A stretch of DNA of 64,000 nucleotides from contig CM044318.1 in assembly GCA_024291935.2 (NCBI GenBank), positions 82,098,001-82,162,000 of the forward strand. The letters run 5' to 3'. The position numbers and the translations under genes were made by a program. Positions 12,601-21,434 of the stretch are shown here, piece after piece; within the stretch, counting starts at the first letter, position 1; the number at the start of each line of letters is the position of its first letter. The stretch comes from Okapia johnstoni (taxonomy: Eukaryota > Chordata > Mammalia > Artiodactyla > Giraffidae). The notes under the pieces were generated by a model. It did no database searches and had not been told where the DNA came from. It saw only the letters and a program-made list of their open reading frames with translations.

Positions 12601-15600
12601 CGGGACCTTCAACGGGACAAATGAGACAGGATCAGCCCCACGAGCACAACGACAAAACCCAAGGGTTCGTCTTATTTGTGATGTTTTCCTTCCACCAGTG
12701 AATCACCAGCGGGCTGCACGACACCGCGTGAAACTGCACAACCTGTATTTACACGTGGACTTATTACTAGAAAATAAAGTCAGGAATAAACAGCAGTTAG
12801 CAAGGACTGTGACAGTTAGACCCTCAGATGAAAAAAGGAAGGCTAAAAAAAATAAAGGCAAAGTAAAAAAAAAATTTTTTAACCTCAGTTGTTATGAAAA
12901 GACTAATATATTTAAAATTTTTATTTTCTTTCTGGTTAAAAGAAAGCACCATCAAAGATACAGCTTTTGGTACCAAGTCTTATGCTTTAACCAATGTAAA
13001 TATTAAATATCATTTAGATGAAAAATAGTGGTTCAAAATGACAACATTCACATTCAAATCTAGATGATCATAACAAAATAACCAAATAAACCTACTTTAA
13101 CTTTCCCTGGCAAACAAGCTAAAATACACCGGCATTTATCGACTAAATATAATGAAAAATGAGCTCAGTGATATAACCCACCAATCTTTCCAGATTTAGA
13201 AAGAGCCAATTACAAGACGGCCAAGTTATTTATTTTCAAATCCTTGTACTGAAAATGGATAATAGTTCAATTAATTCTATCAAGTTTATCTGTGTAAGAA
13301 TTACTATAGTAGAAAGTACTAATTCATTTGTATGCTGAAATTTAAAAAAATTTTTCTTCTATGTATTACAAATTTAGAACAGTATACATATATATGAATG
13401 TGTATCTCACACACATATATGTGTATGCACATCTTAGGGCACTGTCAATAAGTTATACTTTGTCACATGTATTTTTAAAATAAATCATTCTGAGTGCTTT
13501 TTAACAGATTCAAGGTATTTAAGAGTTTTGACATTTTTAATTATCTTCAGATTTGCTATTTACTAGACCCACTGTGAGATTCCTAGATTTTACTACTCAG
13601 TATAACTTGAAACGGAGAAGGCAATGGCACCCCACTCCAGCACTCTTGCCTGGAAAATCCCGTGGACGGAGGAGCCTGGTAGGCTACAGTCCATGGGGTC
13701 GCTAAGAGTCGGACACGACTGAGTGACTTCACTTTCACTTTTCCCTTTCATGCACTGGAGAAGGAAATGGCACCCCACTCCAGTATTCTTGCCTGGAGAA
13801 TCCCAGAGACGGTGGAGCCTGGTGGGCTGCCGTCTATGGGGTCGCACAGAGTTGGATCTGACTGAAGCGACTTAGCAGCAGCAGCATAACTTGAAAAATA
13901 AACATAACTTACCAGAACTCAAGTAACTGCAAAATGAACACCTGCTGCAACCTGCAGATTCCTGATGACTGGAAGTGTAAATGCAGTTCCTCTATTTAAA
14001 GACAGGTGTCAGCCTTGTCAACAGGCTGAAAACTAATCAGCAATCATTTTCTCAATACCAGCTTTGTCTGACTCTTTGTGACTGTATAGTTCATGGAATT
14101 CTCCAGGCCAGAATACTGGAGTGGGTAGCCTTTCCCTTCTCCAGGGGATCTTCCCAACCCAGGGATCGAACCCAGGTATCCCGCCTTGCAGGTGGATTCT
14201 TTACCAGCTGGGCCACAAGGGAAGCCCAAGAATACTGGAGTGGGTGGCCCATCCCTTCTCCAGGGGATCTACCCGACCCAGGAATCGAACCGGGGTCTCC
14301 TGCATTGCAGGCAGATGCTTTATCAACTGAGCCATGGGGAAGCCCTTGTTCCACGAAAGATGGACATTTAACACACTACCCTCAGCACAGCTGGAATCGA
14401 GGCACGCCACAAGAGAGGACAAGGCGCGCTCAAGTGGACTGAAGTCAGGAGTTCTAGACCTGACCTGCCACTAGCTTCTGATGTGTAAATCACGATTTCG
14501 CCAAGCTTCCATTCCCTTTCCTGTAGAATGGAGTGAATGGATGAGAGCCACCCCTCAAAGTCTGAGCTCCTGTGCCATTTTCTCCACAGGGCTGGCGGTG
14601 ATTCCCACTTACTCCTATACACAAATTCTGGAAGGTTAGACTATGACAGGATGCTTCCAATGTCATAAACATCATACATGCCTGGCAGTGCAATAAATAT
14701 AAACCATCCGACGGTCCTCACTGTCCTTTATGCCTCCCCCACAGTACAGCAAATTATTTCACCTATGAGGCAAAGAGTGTCATTCAGAAATGGGACAGCT
14801 CTTCCAAGTATCAGTTAAAATAAGCAGCGGAAAGACTGGACACACGTGTAGGGATAACTACGTGTAGGGATACTGTAGGGATAACTCTGCCGACACGGCC
14901 AAGCTGAGAGTTTGAGCACAAGTTACAACTAATGGCAGAGCTCCTCTCCTGGCAGCTGTGACTGCAGACCGGGTACCGCCCCTTTCGGCAACAGTCACAC
15001 ATGGCTGACAGCAGTGATGCAAACACAAACTGAAAGGCTCGTCTCTCAACAAAGAGGAGAGGCACATGAAATCGTCTCTCCTAATTAGTACAACTTCCGA
15101 GCTTTGGCAGACCTTCCGAATCACTATAAGCAAGCAAAAGCAAACTTCACGGTGCCCTGTGAAGTTTGGGGCCGTGGCAGACTCCAAGTATCGGCTGAAA
15201 GAAATGACGGATCGGCAAGTGCCGGAAATGTGAACATTTCATAACCTCAGCGATTTCAGGCACTAGGCACTGGGATTTCAGCTTCACTGGGCACTCTTGC
15301 GTTCTTGGCACTCATAACGAATAGGACACCACGCCGTGCCCCGATTCTGATTCTCCTCCGGGAGTGACGTTTCCTTGTCCCCACAGTTCCTTCCCCTCCT
15401 CACCGGGAAGGTGTGTGCCTGCCGGAGGCTTTGTGCTGCTCTCCAGTTTCTCTTTGGAAGACATCCCTCCCCTCCCCTCTGGCATCTAGAACACACTTTA
15501 GTTCTTTGCCAAAGTTGCGCAACTTTACAACCATCTTGGTAAACGAGGTAGGAAACTGTTCTTTTATAACTGGAAAAAAAAAAAAACAATCTATTTACAA

Positions 15601-18600
15601 ACTTACCTGGGAGTTCTGGCAATAGACAACACTCACATTTATGTATGTGGTCTAGAATTTTTCCCTCCTAGAAACCAGGACTTCAAATATTTCCATTCTG
15701 AACTCATCTACCGATTTCTGCACATTCTTTCGATCCAGTTCTTTTATTTTAATCTTTGGGTGTGGCATGCGGGATAGTCATCTCCTGATCAGGGATTAAA
15801 TACACCCATGCCCCCTGCAGTGGAGGCGTGGAGTCTTAACCACTGGACGGCCAGGAAAGCCCCCTCAACCTAGCTTTAAAGGCCATTTTCTAGACTGTGT
15901 GATGGGCCCACGTGTTGAAGCCCACCTCGACCCGGCTCTGGGTGCACAATCAGGGTCAGAGTGGAACCGGCTCTTGGCTCTCATCCCCTCCCTGCAAGCA
16001 AGTCGCCGGGACCCCGGCCAGTCTGCAGCTACAAGAGCAGGTAAGAGGAGTCCTCTGAGGACCCAGAGTCTAATCTAGATCAAGGCTTCACCATCTTGGC
16101 TTCATAACTGGAGTTTTACAAGTTGCACCAATTCAGAAAATGAAGACGCCAAGACTCCATCCCTTACCCCAGGCAACAGGCACGAGGCTGGGCTGCTCGG
16201 CTCTGGGAAACTGGGGCCGGGGTTCTAGCTGGGCCGATCCGGATCCGAACCAGGAGGACAGCCACCTGAGTCACGCTGGTGTGGAGCCTCCTGCCCCTCC
16301 GGCCACGACGAGAGACTGTGCCCCTCCTCTGGCAGATTTATGAGTAAAGAACATGAGACAAAAGTGACCTAGGAGACCCAGTACTGCTCCAGTTAAACCC
16401 ATTCTAGTCCCAAGGCCCCACGCCCTCATTTAGTACCTCTGGTGCGCCCCTGGTGGCCACCCAGGGTACAGCTGTGCTGAGGCCCCAGTCACTCCCTTTC
16501 ATTTAAGCACCAGAGTCATGGAACTCAAAGTTGAAAAGAACCGTGTTACTGTTGTTCAGTTGCTAAGTCATCTCCCAACTCTTTGTGACCCTGCGGACTG
16601 TAGCCCACCAGATGCGTCTGTCCATGAATTCTCCAGGCAAGAATACTGCAGTGGGTTGCCATTTCCTCCTCCAGAGGGATCTTCCCAACCCAGGGGTCAA
16701 ACCCGTGTGTCCTGCATTGCAGGCAGATTCTTTACCACTGAGCCACGTGGGAAGCCTGAAAGGAGTTTTAAGGACCAGCAATTCACCCCAAGGCATAAAT
16801 CGCTACAACAACATTCCTGCAAGCTGCCTAAGCCGCCCACATGAACCAGGAGGTCAGAACACACTCCTGAGAGAGGGTCCCCTCCTGCAATAAATGTCAC
16901 ACATCCCTGGATACCATAATCTGTACACACCTTGAGTGAACACGAGTAGACTCTGCCAGCAGAAAACGGGGGTAAGTTACAGGTGTTAAAAAGGTGAAGT
17001 TGTTAAAAGTGAACACGTTCTATAGCATCCAGTTTCTTAATTTAGGCTAAATCTCAGGTATATCCTGCTTATTCAGCTCACTAACCCATCCATGTCATGG
17101 GAAATTTCAGGACAAGTAAAATAAGATGGCTCCAAAAATATTTCATTCTCTTTCAGGCTTTTTCATAAACTTGCTCCAAAAAAAGGTATTAAGAAAAGCT
17201 CTCTAGACACATGAAAAGTTGTCCCCTTTTCCAGAGGGCATCACTAAATAGCCTTCCATCCCACCTGCACCGAACAGAGATGGAATTTTTAAGATCCAGC
17301 AGAACACCCATGGTCCTCTTTGAAAGGCTTGGGGCTAAAGTAAGACTTTTTGTTGAAAGGTTTAAAATGCTGAGGAAAAAGAAAATAGTCTTGGAAGCTC
17401 TTTAAAAAAAAATAACCAAGTTGTTTCCATAATTAAGAAGACAACCAATGCTTTCATTATTTAAATTGGTTTAGAAGAAGCCCACAGTCTCATCTGAGCA
17501 CTACTCAGATTTCTCCCACTCTGAAGATACACGCTGCCTCCACATCTAACAGAAACAAGCATGACTTATTAAAATGATCAAGAGGTTGAAGATGACAAGA
17601 GAAACCACTGCTAGGTATTAACATATTACACAATAACAATTCTTGCCCTTTAAAAACACACATTCTAAAAGAAAACTCAAGTATACATTAAATTTTCTTT
17701 TAAACGATCGGGTAGGTTAGCAGTTCTGAAACTAACTTTTGAGTATTCTAAGACTGAACAAGCAATTGTGAATAATGAGTGCTCAGCTTCTCATAGTCAG
17801 AGATGGAAGTTGCCAATATGGAAACGGGGAAGGCTCGGATGAGTGCCGGACAGCTGAACTGGAATCAGAAGCATCAGTGGGAACCCATGGTTTTCAAGAA
17901 GAGAGAGAAAGAAATACAGATAAAACAGAAGTATGGAAAGGGAAAGAAATACAGAGAAGTAAACAGAAAGAGAGAAATCAAAAGAGCCAGAGAGAGAGGA
18001 GAAACAGCTTCAGAGCTAGAGAGAGGTGTGAGTATACACAACACACATGTTAATTTCCTCAGTCTGCTCATTGAGAGGGCCTGAGAGCAATGATAAGCCA
18101 ACAGCATCCCACTTCTGACACATCTGGGGCTTCCCTTGTGGCTCAGCTGGTAAAGAATCCACCTGCAATGTGGGAGACCTGGGTTTGAAAGATCCCCTGG
18201 AGAAGGGAAAGGCTACCCACTCCAGTATTCTGGCTGGAGAATTCCATGGACTGTACAGTCCATGGGGTTGCAGAGTCAGACATGACTGAGCGACTTTCAC
18301 TTCATTTCTCTTGGTTTTTAAATATAATTCTCCACTAAAAGGAACCACCAGGGCTCTTTGGGGAAAATGGCTTTTTCTAGGACTGGCACAAGGAACATAT
18401 TAGATGAGCCTGTAACACCTTCCTGGGCCAGCAAGCAGAGGCATGCTCAGAGAATGATGTCAAAAGGACACAAAAGTCATCCCAAAGGAACACGGGCCAC
18501 ATTAGGAACAGTTTGAGCAACAAAATAAATGGGCTTCGTAATGAACTATTACCCACAGAATAAGAACTCATGAGTCCACACTGACATACATAAATGAATA

Positions 18601-20979
18601 AATAAATAATGAAGGCAAAAAAGCTCAGTTTTACAGAAGAATTCCAAACGTTAAAGGTAGGAGGAATCTTGGAATTAGAAAAATCACCATTTGGTTACTA
18701 CCATGTAATAATGTCAAAGGTAAGAATCATGCCAGGATGCTGAAATTGGTAGGTGGATGCGTGATGAGAAGCAGACTGTACACGGTCTCCAAGTATCTCC
18801 TCATATATTTTACCAGCTGAGCCACAAGGGAAGCCCTCCTCATATATTTTAAATGATTGGGGGAAAATCACAACTTAACAAAAAATATCAAGACAGTCAC
18901 CACCTTGTCAAGTTACCAGATTTAACATCACCAGTCATGGGAAAACTCTTCTGTCCCCTGCTACGATGTCCTGAGGAAGACACACAGCACTTCTGTGCTC
19001 TTGCCACCACAAATGCAGAACTGGAGTCTAACCCAAAGGAAACACCAGATTCAAACTGAGGGATACTGTGCAAAACACCTACTTCTTTGTACTTTGCAAA
19101 AATGTCGTGGTTGTGAAGGACAAGGAAGGACTGAGAAGCTGCTTCAGATCAAAGGTGATTAAGGAGAAAGGACAAGGAAATGCAGTGTAACTGTGGGTTG
19201 GATTCTGAACTAGAATTTTTTTTTTTAATTACAAAGGTCCTTAGTGGAAAAACTGATGAAATTTGAATATTACAAGTTAGATTCGGTAATTATATTGTGG
19301 CTAGCACTGTTTTTAGTAGGTATTTGGAAGTAAAGGGTATATTGTCAACTTTTAAAAGGCTCAGAATAAAAATGTGTGTGTGCATGGAGAGAGAGCAAAT
19401 CTGGTAAAATGTTTACTTTGGTGGAATCTGAGTGAACTGTATGTGGAAAAATCTTTGTACTATTTTGCAACTTTGTGTAAGTCTAAAATTATTGCAAAAT
19501 TAAAACTCTAAATCATTTTTTAACTTGCCACTTGTCCACAGAAACCAGGAAAATTACACTCCTTCAGTGTTAATTGTTAGCTTCTTAAGACAAACTGAAA
19601 TGAGTCATCGCAGCAACAACTCATCATAACAAAGGGAAAATCATAATACACCCTTGATATTGCCAGTTACAAACTAAATTAAAGGGGGAAAGAAAACATG
19701 TGTGATTCACTGCACCTCTCAAGTTCCATTTAGAATAAGGAAGGCTCAGAGGTAGTAAAACCTTGAAACAGCAAAGTGTAACGAGTTCTTAGAACACCAA
19801 GACAGTCACATGACATTCATTAGACAAATGATCACATCCCTCTGGGCCAGAATTTCATCATCTGAAAAATGAAGGGGTTCTATCAGATTATTTCTGCGGT
19901 CTACTCTAATTTGTACATCATGAAAATCTGTAAATTCATTTCATAATAAAAATACTTAGCGCTTGCTTTACAAAATATAGATCTCACTCAAACTTTGAGT
20001 TCAAATATAACAACCACAAACTGGCCAATAAGTCGTCACTAGCTTTCTATGCTAATTGTTTCCTCCTCTTTCCTTCCTCCTGGGCAAGAATACTGGAGCA
20101 GGTTGCCATGCCCTCCTCCAGGGGATCTTCCCAACCCAGGGATCGAACCTGTGTCTCCTGCATCGGCAGACGGATTCTTTACCACTGAGCCATCAGGGAA
20201 GTCCTCGGTTATTTCTCGGAGTTTGGGAAATAAGGATATCCTTGTGTCTTTAACTTTCCGTAGCTTGACCAATGTCACCAACAAGCATATCCATGCATTC
20301 TGAGTATCAGACTGCTAGACACGTGAACATGTCAGTTAATTCCAAAACTTACTGTGGGGCAGTAACATCTTTTAAAATACGATATGCACAACAAAATATT
20401 TTTTTTTTACAACAAAACAATTTGAACAGATTTTTCTACTGGTCTAAAGAAAGTTCAGTGGTACAATAAAGACGATTAATATCCACATAAGTATTAACTT
20501 TTATTCAGCCGGCTCTCATAAAGGAAATCAGGTTAACTAACTTATCTGTTGAACCTGAATCGCTAAGGTTCCTTTCTGTTTTGTTTTTCAGTTTAGACAA
20601 TATCATTCTTACAACAGAACACTATGCTGTAATTATTTAAGTACTAAAAAAGTACCACGCACAAAGCCAACTATTTTTTTTTGCAGGGGCTACTCACCTG
20701 AGAGCTCTTGCCACACTTAGCATCTCCCGAAACGATCACAATTTGACTCTGAAGCAGCTTCTCCATAAAGGAGTATTTTTCCTTCCATATTGGAAGGTCT
20801 TCTCTTTCTTTCAGAAGTTTATAGTAACGTGACGAATACGGCAATCCATCGAAAGGGTTAAGTTCCAAGTCCTCACAGGCCAGGAGTCCCTCCTCCTCCC
20901 CATCACTGGAATCCAGGGACTCGGGGAAATAGCGTTTTTCAGAGGAAGAGTTGGGACATTCCAGGGCTGCTGCTTCCAT
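489..20979 (-). CDS. DHX32: DHX32, DEAH-box helicase-like protein, 5' part of the coding region (six coding exons; 3' part beyond the window)
   Basis: Six minus-strand blocks join in frame: 20979-20698, 12606-12413, 7471-7099, 2331-2086, 838-739 and 647-489. They total 1354 bases, or 451 codons plus one base. The joined protein matches DHX32 as I remember it (human about 743 residues), so roughly the first 60 percent is here. DHX32 belongs to the DEAH/RHA branch of superfamily 2. The RecA1 domain runs from about residue 70 to 230 and RecA2 from about 235 to 420. The motifs are divergent: GDAKCGKSS for Walker A, DDIH for DEAH, NSS for SAT, and TRKQILGA where relatives have QRAGRAGR. Catalysis may therefore be weak or absent; this is inference. 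The donors are GTGAGT, GTTGGT, GTAAGT, GTAATT, GTAGCC and GTAGGC, and every acceptor ends in AG. No stop or frameshift interrupts the exons, so this is an intact gene rather than a retrocopy. It is transcribed away from the CpG island near 37 kb. Confidence 0.95.
739..838 (-). CDS. DHX32: DHX32 coding exon 5 (degenerate motif VI), residues 366-398 and part of 399
   Basis: This 100-base exon opens [12 protein letters not shown] after acceptor TTCAAAG and ends TCT CCC TCA G before donor GTAGCC. It covers the place of helicase motif VI. Aligned with the family pattern QRAGRAGR, the protein reads TRKQILGA (388-395). Only the first arginine (R389) is kept; the two that act as arginine fingers in active DEAH proteins become Ile392 and Ala395. 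The surrounding family sequence (PISQSQAE before, SPSGKLFCLY after the junction) is well kept, so the alignment is not in doubt. Only 91 bases of intron separate it from the next exon. Confidence 0.94.
839..2085 (-). other. DHX32: DHX32 intron between coding exons 4 and 5
   Basis: Bounded by donor GTAATT (2085) and acceptor CAAAG (839). It is unremarkable, AT-rich towards the 2.0-kb side, with no recognisable repeat or RNA gene. Confidence 0.85.
2086..2331 (-). CDS. DHX32: DHX32 coding exon 4 (motif V region), residues 284-365
   Basis: This 246-base, phase 0-0 exon follows acceptor CTTTAG and ends in AAG before donor GTAATT. It encodes the middle of the second RecA domain. [15 protein letters not shown] (302-316) is the usual link before motif [12 protein letters not shown] (337-347) is motif V, where active relatives have a sequence like [23 protein letters not shown] (353-365) is the conserved strand after it. 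The first residues, [15 protein letters not shown], lie upstream of any methionine and were found only by reading through to the acceptor. A cysteine at position 349 (SLICSNT) stands where I recall tryptophan in human, a likely ordinary substitution. Confidence 0.94.
2332..7098 (-). other. DHX32: DHX32 intron between coding exons 3 and 4
   Basis: This 4.8-kb intron has donor GTAAGT and acceptor TTTAG. Apart from an L1-type 3' end at about 2385-2600 and T-runs near 3330 and 3783, I see no named repeat. The open frames around 3.4, 5.1 and 6.5-6.9 kb overlap on both strands, have no splice context and resemble no protein I know. Confidence 0.85.
2385..2600 (+). mobile_element. Artiodactyl L1 3'-UTR fragment
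   Basis: It carries the landmark order of ruminant L1 3' ends: a 'tatagcacagggaactctgc' segment, a 'tatggctaagt' segment, then 'tatactccaataca' and an A-rich tail. The same segment appears in reverse at 47462-47665. Confidence 0.7.
7099..7471 (-). CDS. DHX32: DHX32 coding exon 3 (motifs Ib, II, III and IV), residues 159-283
   Basis: At 373 bases this is the largest coding exon in the window. It begins with the G that completes Arg159 (acceptor CTTTGTAG) and ends with a complete CAA before donor GTAAGT. It holds CTDDML (161-166, motif Ib-like), ILDDIHER (183-190), where the DEAH box reads Asp-Asp-Ile-His, and INSSPHL (215-221) in place of SAT. It then crosses into the second RecA domain at [10 protein letters not shown] (274-283, motif IV-like). 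In active DEAH helicases the second box residue is the glutamate that polarises the attacking water. Here it is Asp186, and human DHX32 as I recall it has the same change, so it is a lineage feature rather than a sequencing error. Confidence 0.95.
7690..7958 (-). mobile_element. BovA2 SINE (dimeric BovA), reverse orientation
   Basis: Two successive BovA units are read in reverse. Each has 'gtctgactct', 'ccatgg/catagac' and 'caggcaagaacactgg'-type blocks, and the 3' tail is a GCT/AGC run at the left end. It ends at 'ccttctcc'. Near-matching flanks (gcatatg and gcgtatg) suggest a worn target duplication. Confidence 0.85.
9915..10095 (+). mobile_element. MIR SINE fragment
   Basis: The order of blocks (cattgagctcc, accaggcatgc, ctcacaacaacccc, gggatgagg, ccaggcaacaggtgg) follows the MIR core. 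It is old and much diverged. Confidence 0.55.
10684..10704. repeat. TA dinucleotide microsatellite
   Basis: About ten uninterrupted TA units follow an A-run. Confidence 0.9.
11453..11471 (+). promoter_or_regulatory. CTCF-type motif in a DHX32 intron
   Basis: GGCCAGCAGGGGGCGTT fits the CTCF core (CCASYAGRKGGCR) at every core position. The local sequence is GC-rich, unlike its AT-rich surroundings. Binding is a prediction only. Confidence 0.5.
11842..11926. repeat. 42-bp exact tandem duplication
   Basis: The unit starting caaaaacactgacctacact at 11842 recurs at 11884 with no mismatch that I see, so it is a recent local duplication. It contains CACCATG, but there is no coding context. Confidence 0.9.
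12413..12606 (-). CDS. DHX32: DHX32 coding exon 2 (motif Ia region), residues 95-158 and part of 159
   Basis: This 194-base exon starts VPQWCAEYC after acceptor TTGAAG and ends ACC ATC CTG AG, leaving a phase-2 junction that completes an arginine with the G of the next exon. The encoded segment sits directly after Walker A in the first RecA-like domain. [10 protein letters not shown] (115-124) occupies the place of motif Ia (usually TQPRR), with the paired arginines replaced by His and Lys. [15 protein letters not shown] (131-145) is the typical DEAH-family stretch following it. The donor is GTTGGT, weaker than consensus, with a plain pyrimidine-poor start to the intron, but the reading frame and phase agree exactly with the next exon. 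Confidence 0.95.
13613..13885 (+). mobile_element. BovA2 SINE with an intact 11-bp target-site duplication
   Basis: Two BovA units in sense orientation start 'ggagaaggcaatggcacccc' and end in an AGC repeat. The flanks are identical: ataacttgaaa at 13602-13612 and again at 13886-13896. The intact flanks and good match to the family suggest a fairly young insertion. Confidence 0.92.
14062..14346 (-). mobile_element. Bov-tA SINE with two tRNA-like heads, reverse orientation
   Basis: Read in reverse, there are two head units (each ending at an 'agggaagccc'-type block, at 14226 and 14345) joined at 'aagaatactggagtggg', then one tail at the left. The tail carries the short form around 'gactgtatagttcatgg'. 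Confidence 0.88.
15753..15863 (-). mobile_element. CHR-type SINE fragment, reverse
   Basis: The order tggcatgcgggat, gatcagggattaa, ccccctgcagtgg, cttaaccactggac, ccaggaaagccc is the reverse of the cetartiodactyl CHR head. Confidence 0.7.
16550..16758 (-). mobile_element. Bov-tA SINE, reverse
   Basis: A full-length reverse copy from 'gttgttcagttgctaagtc' to 'gccacgtgggaagcc'. Confidence 0.85.
18127..18304 (+). mobile_element. Bov-tA SINE, short-tail form
   Basis: It begins 'gggcttcccttgtggctcag' and ends at 'gactgagcgactttcactt'. The tail contains CCATGGACT-GTAC-AGTCCATGG, the compact inverted repeat shared with copies near 24.6, 41.0 and 53.2 kb. Part of the head is deleted after 'ctgggtttgaa'. 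Confidence 0.88.
18813..18835 (-). mobile_element. 23-bp Bov-tA head insertion with a 16-bp target-site duplication
   Basis: The inserted bases, read in reverse, are the exact start of a Bov-tA head (GGCTTCCCTTGTGGCTCAG and four more bases). The sequence ctcctcatatatttta flanks them on both sides (18797-18812 and 18836-18851). The next SINE bases would be TAAA, which the flank itself supplies. Confidence 0.85.
18852..19515 (+). mobile_element. Old L1 (L1M-type) 3' UTR
   Basis: Blocks such as 'ggtggaatctgagtgaactg', 'ctttgtactattttgcaac' and 'ctaaaattattgcaaaatta' are the 3' end of older mammalian L1 elements. Matching sequence may begin before 18.6 kb, where 'aactcatgagtccacactga' occurs. 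The 23-bp SINE piece sits inside this element. Confidence 0.55.
20081..20206 (-). mobile_element. Bov-tA SINE, reverse, 3'-truncated
   Basis: It runs from 'gggcaagaatactggagcag' to 'gccatcagggaagtcc'. The BovA tail past that point is missing. Confidence 0.8.
20698..20979 (-). CDS. DHX32: DHX32 coding exon 1 (start codon and Walker A), residues 1-94
   Basis: The start ATG is at 20979-20977 in a good context (A at -3, G at +4) and begins [16 protein letters not shown], closely matching the human start. An open frame continues nine bases further upstream, but that codon is TTG, so I reject it. The exon encodes an acidic, serine-rich leader (residues 1-40), the family segment [18 protein letters not shown] (39-56), and then the helicase entry ending in [10 protein letters not shown] (85-94). 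That stretch is the Walker A loop: K91 and S92 are kept, but the usual GSGKT is CGKSS. The exon ends after a complete CAG codon, followed by donor GTGAGT (20697-20692). Two acceptors are possible upstream, giving an exon top at 21025 (better pyrimidine tract) or 21012. The bases between there and the ATG are 5' UTR. Confidence 0.95.
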
Positions 20980-21411
20980 CTTGTCCAAGGGAGCTTAAGC
21001 TGCCGGCATTCTCTGCAACAACCCACTGCAAACAGAGGCGTCTCCGTACACAAACTCAGACGTCCCAACCTGCAGGACTGCAGGTCAAGGCCCTAGCCAG
21101 CTGAATTCCTCTGGTCTGCATCTGTTCTCTGCTGCGCTGGCTGCTGCGCCGGCTCGCTCCAGCACTCTTCTGTGCGTTCAGCGATGGTCGACAAAGCTAG
21201 ACGCAAACTAAACAAGAAGGAAAATCAGGTACAGGGACACATAAAAAGCTCAAAAGAAAAAGCACAAGCATTCCAAAACAAAAGCCTGATTTTTTCTGTT
21301 AACGGGTCACTGTCTGGCATTTCTGCTCTGTTTAAAAGGCCAGGAATAATGCAGGCTCACTCTTCAGGTCTGCCTGGTTGCCGTTTCTCCCTGGCCAGTT
21401 TGGAGAACGAG

Positions 21412-21434
21412 CCCCCCCCCCCCCCCCCCCCCCC
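21412..21434. repeat. Homopolymer of 23 C (23 G on the DHX32 sense strand)
   Basis: Twenty-three consecutive C bases lie about 430 bases upstream of the DHX32 start codon. The 19-base unit ctctctgctgacccctgtc follows at about 21439 and is present twice in tandem. The exact run length is the kind of call sequencing often gets wrong. Confidence 0.85.

Larger units (their letters stand above)
12607..20697 (-). other. DHX32: DHX32 intron between coding exons 1 and 2
   Basis: This 8.1-kb intron begins at GTGAGT (20697) and ends in TTGAAG. It hosts several SINEs and an old L1 3' end, listed separately. Stretches 12610-13600, 14350-15740, 15870-16540, 16760-18120 and 19520-20075 hold nothing I can name, apart from purine-rich sequence at about 17890-18020. 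Confidence 0.85.

Noticed and set aside
20980..20988. An earlier DHX32 start three codons upstream of the chosen ATG
   Set aside because: The codon at 20988 is TTG. The ATG at 20979 has a good context and matches the known protein start.
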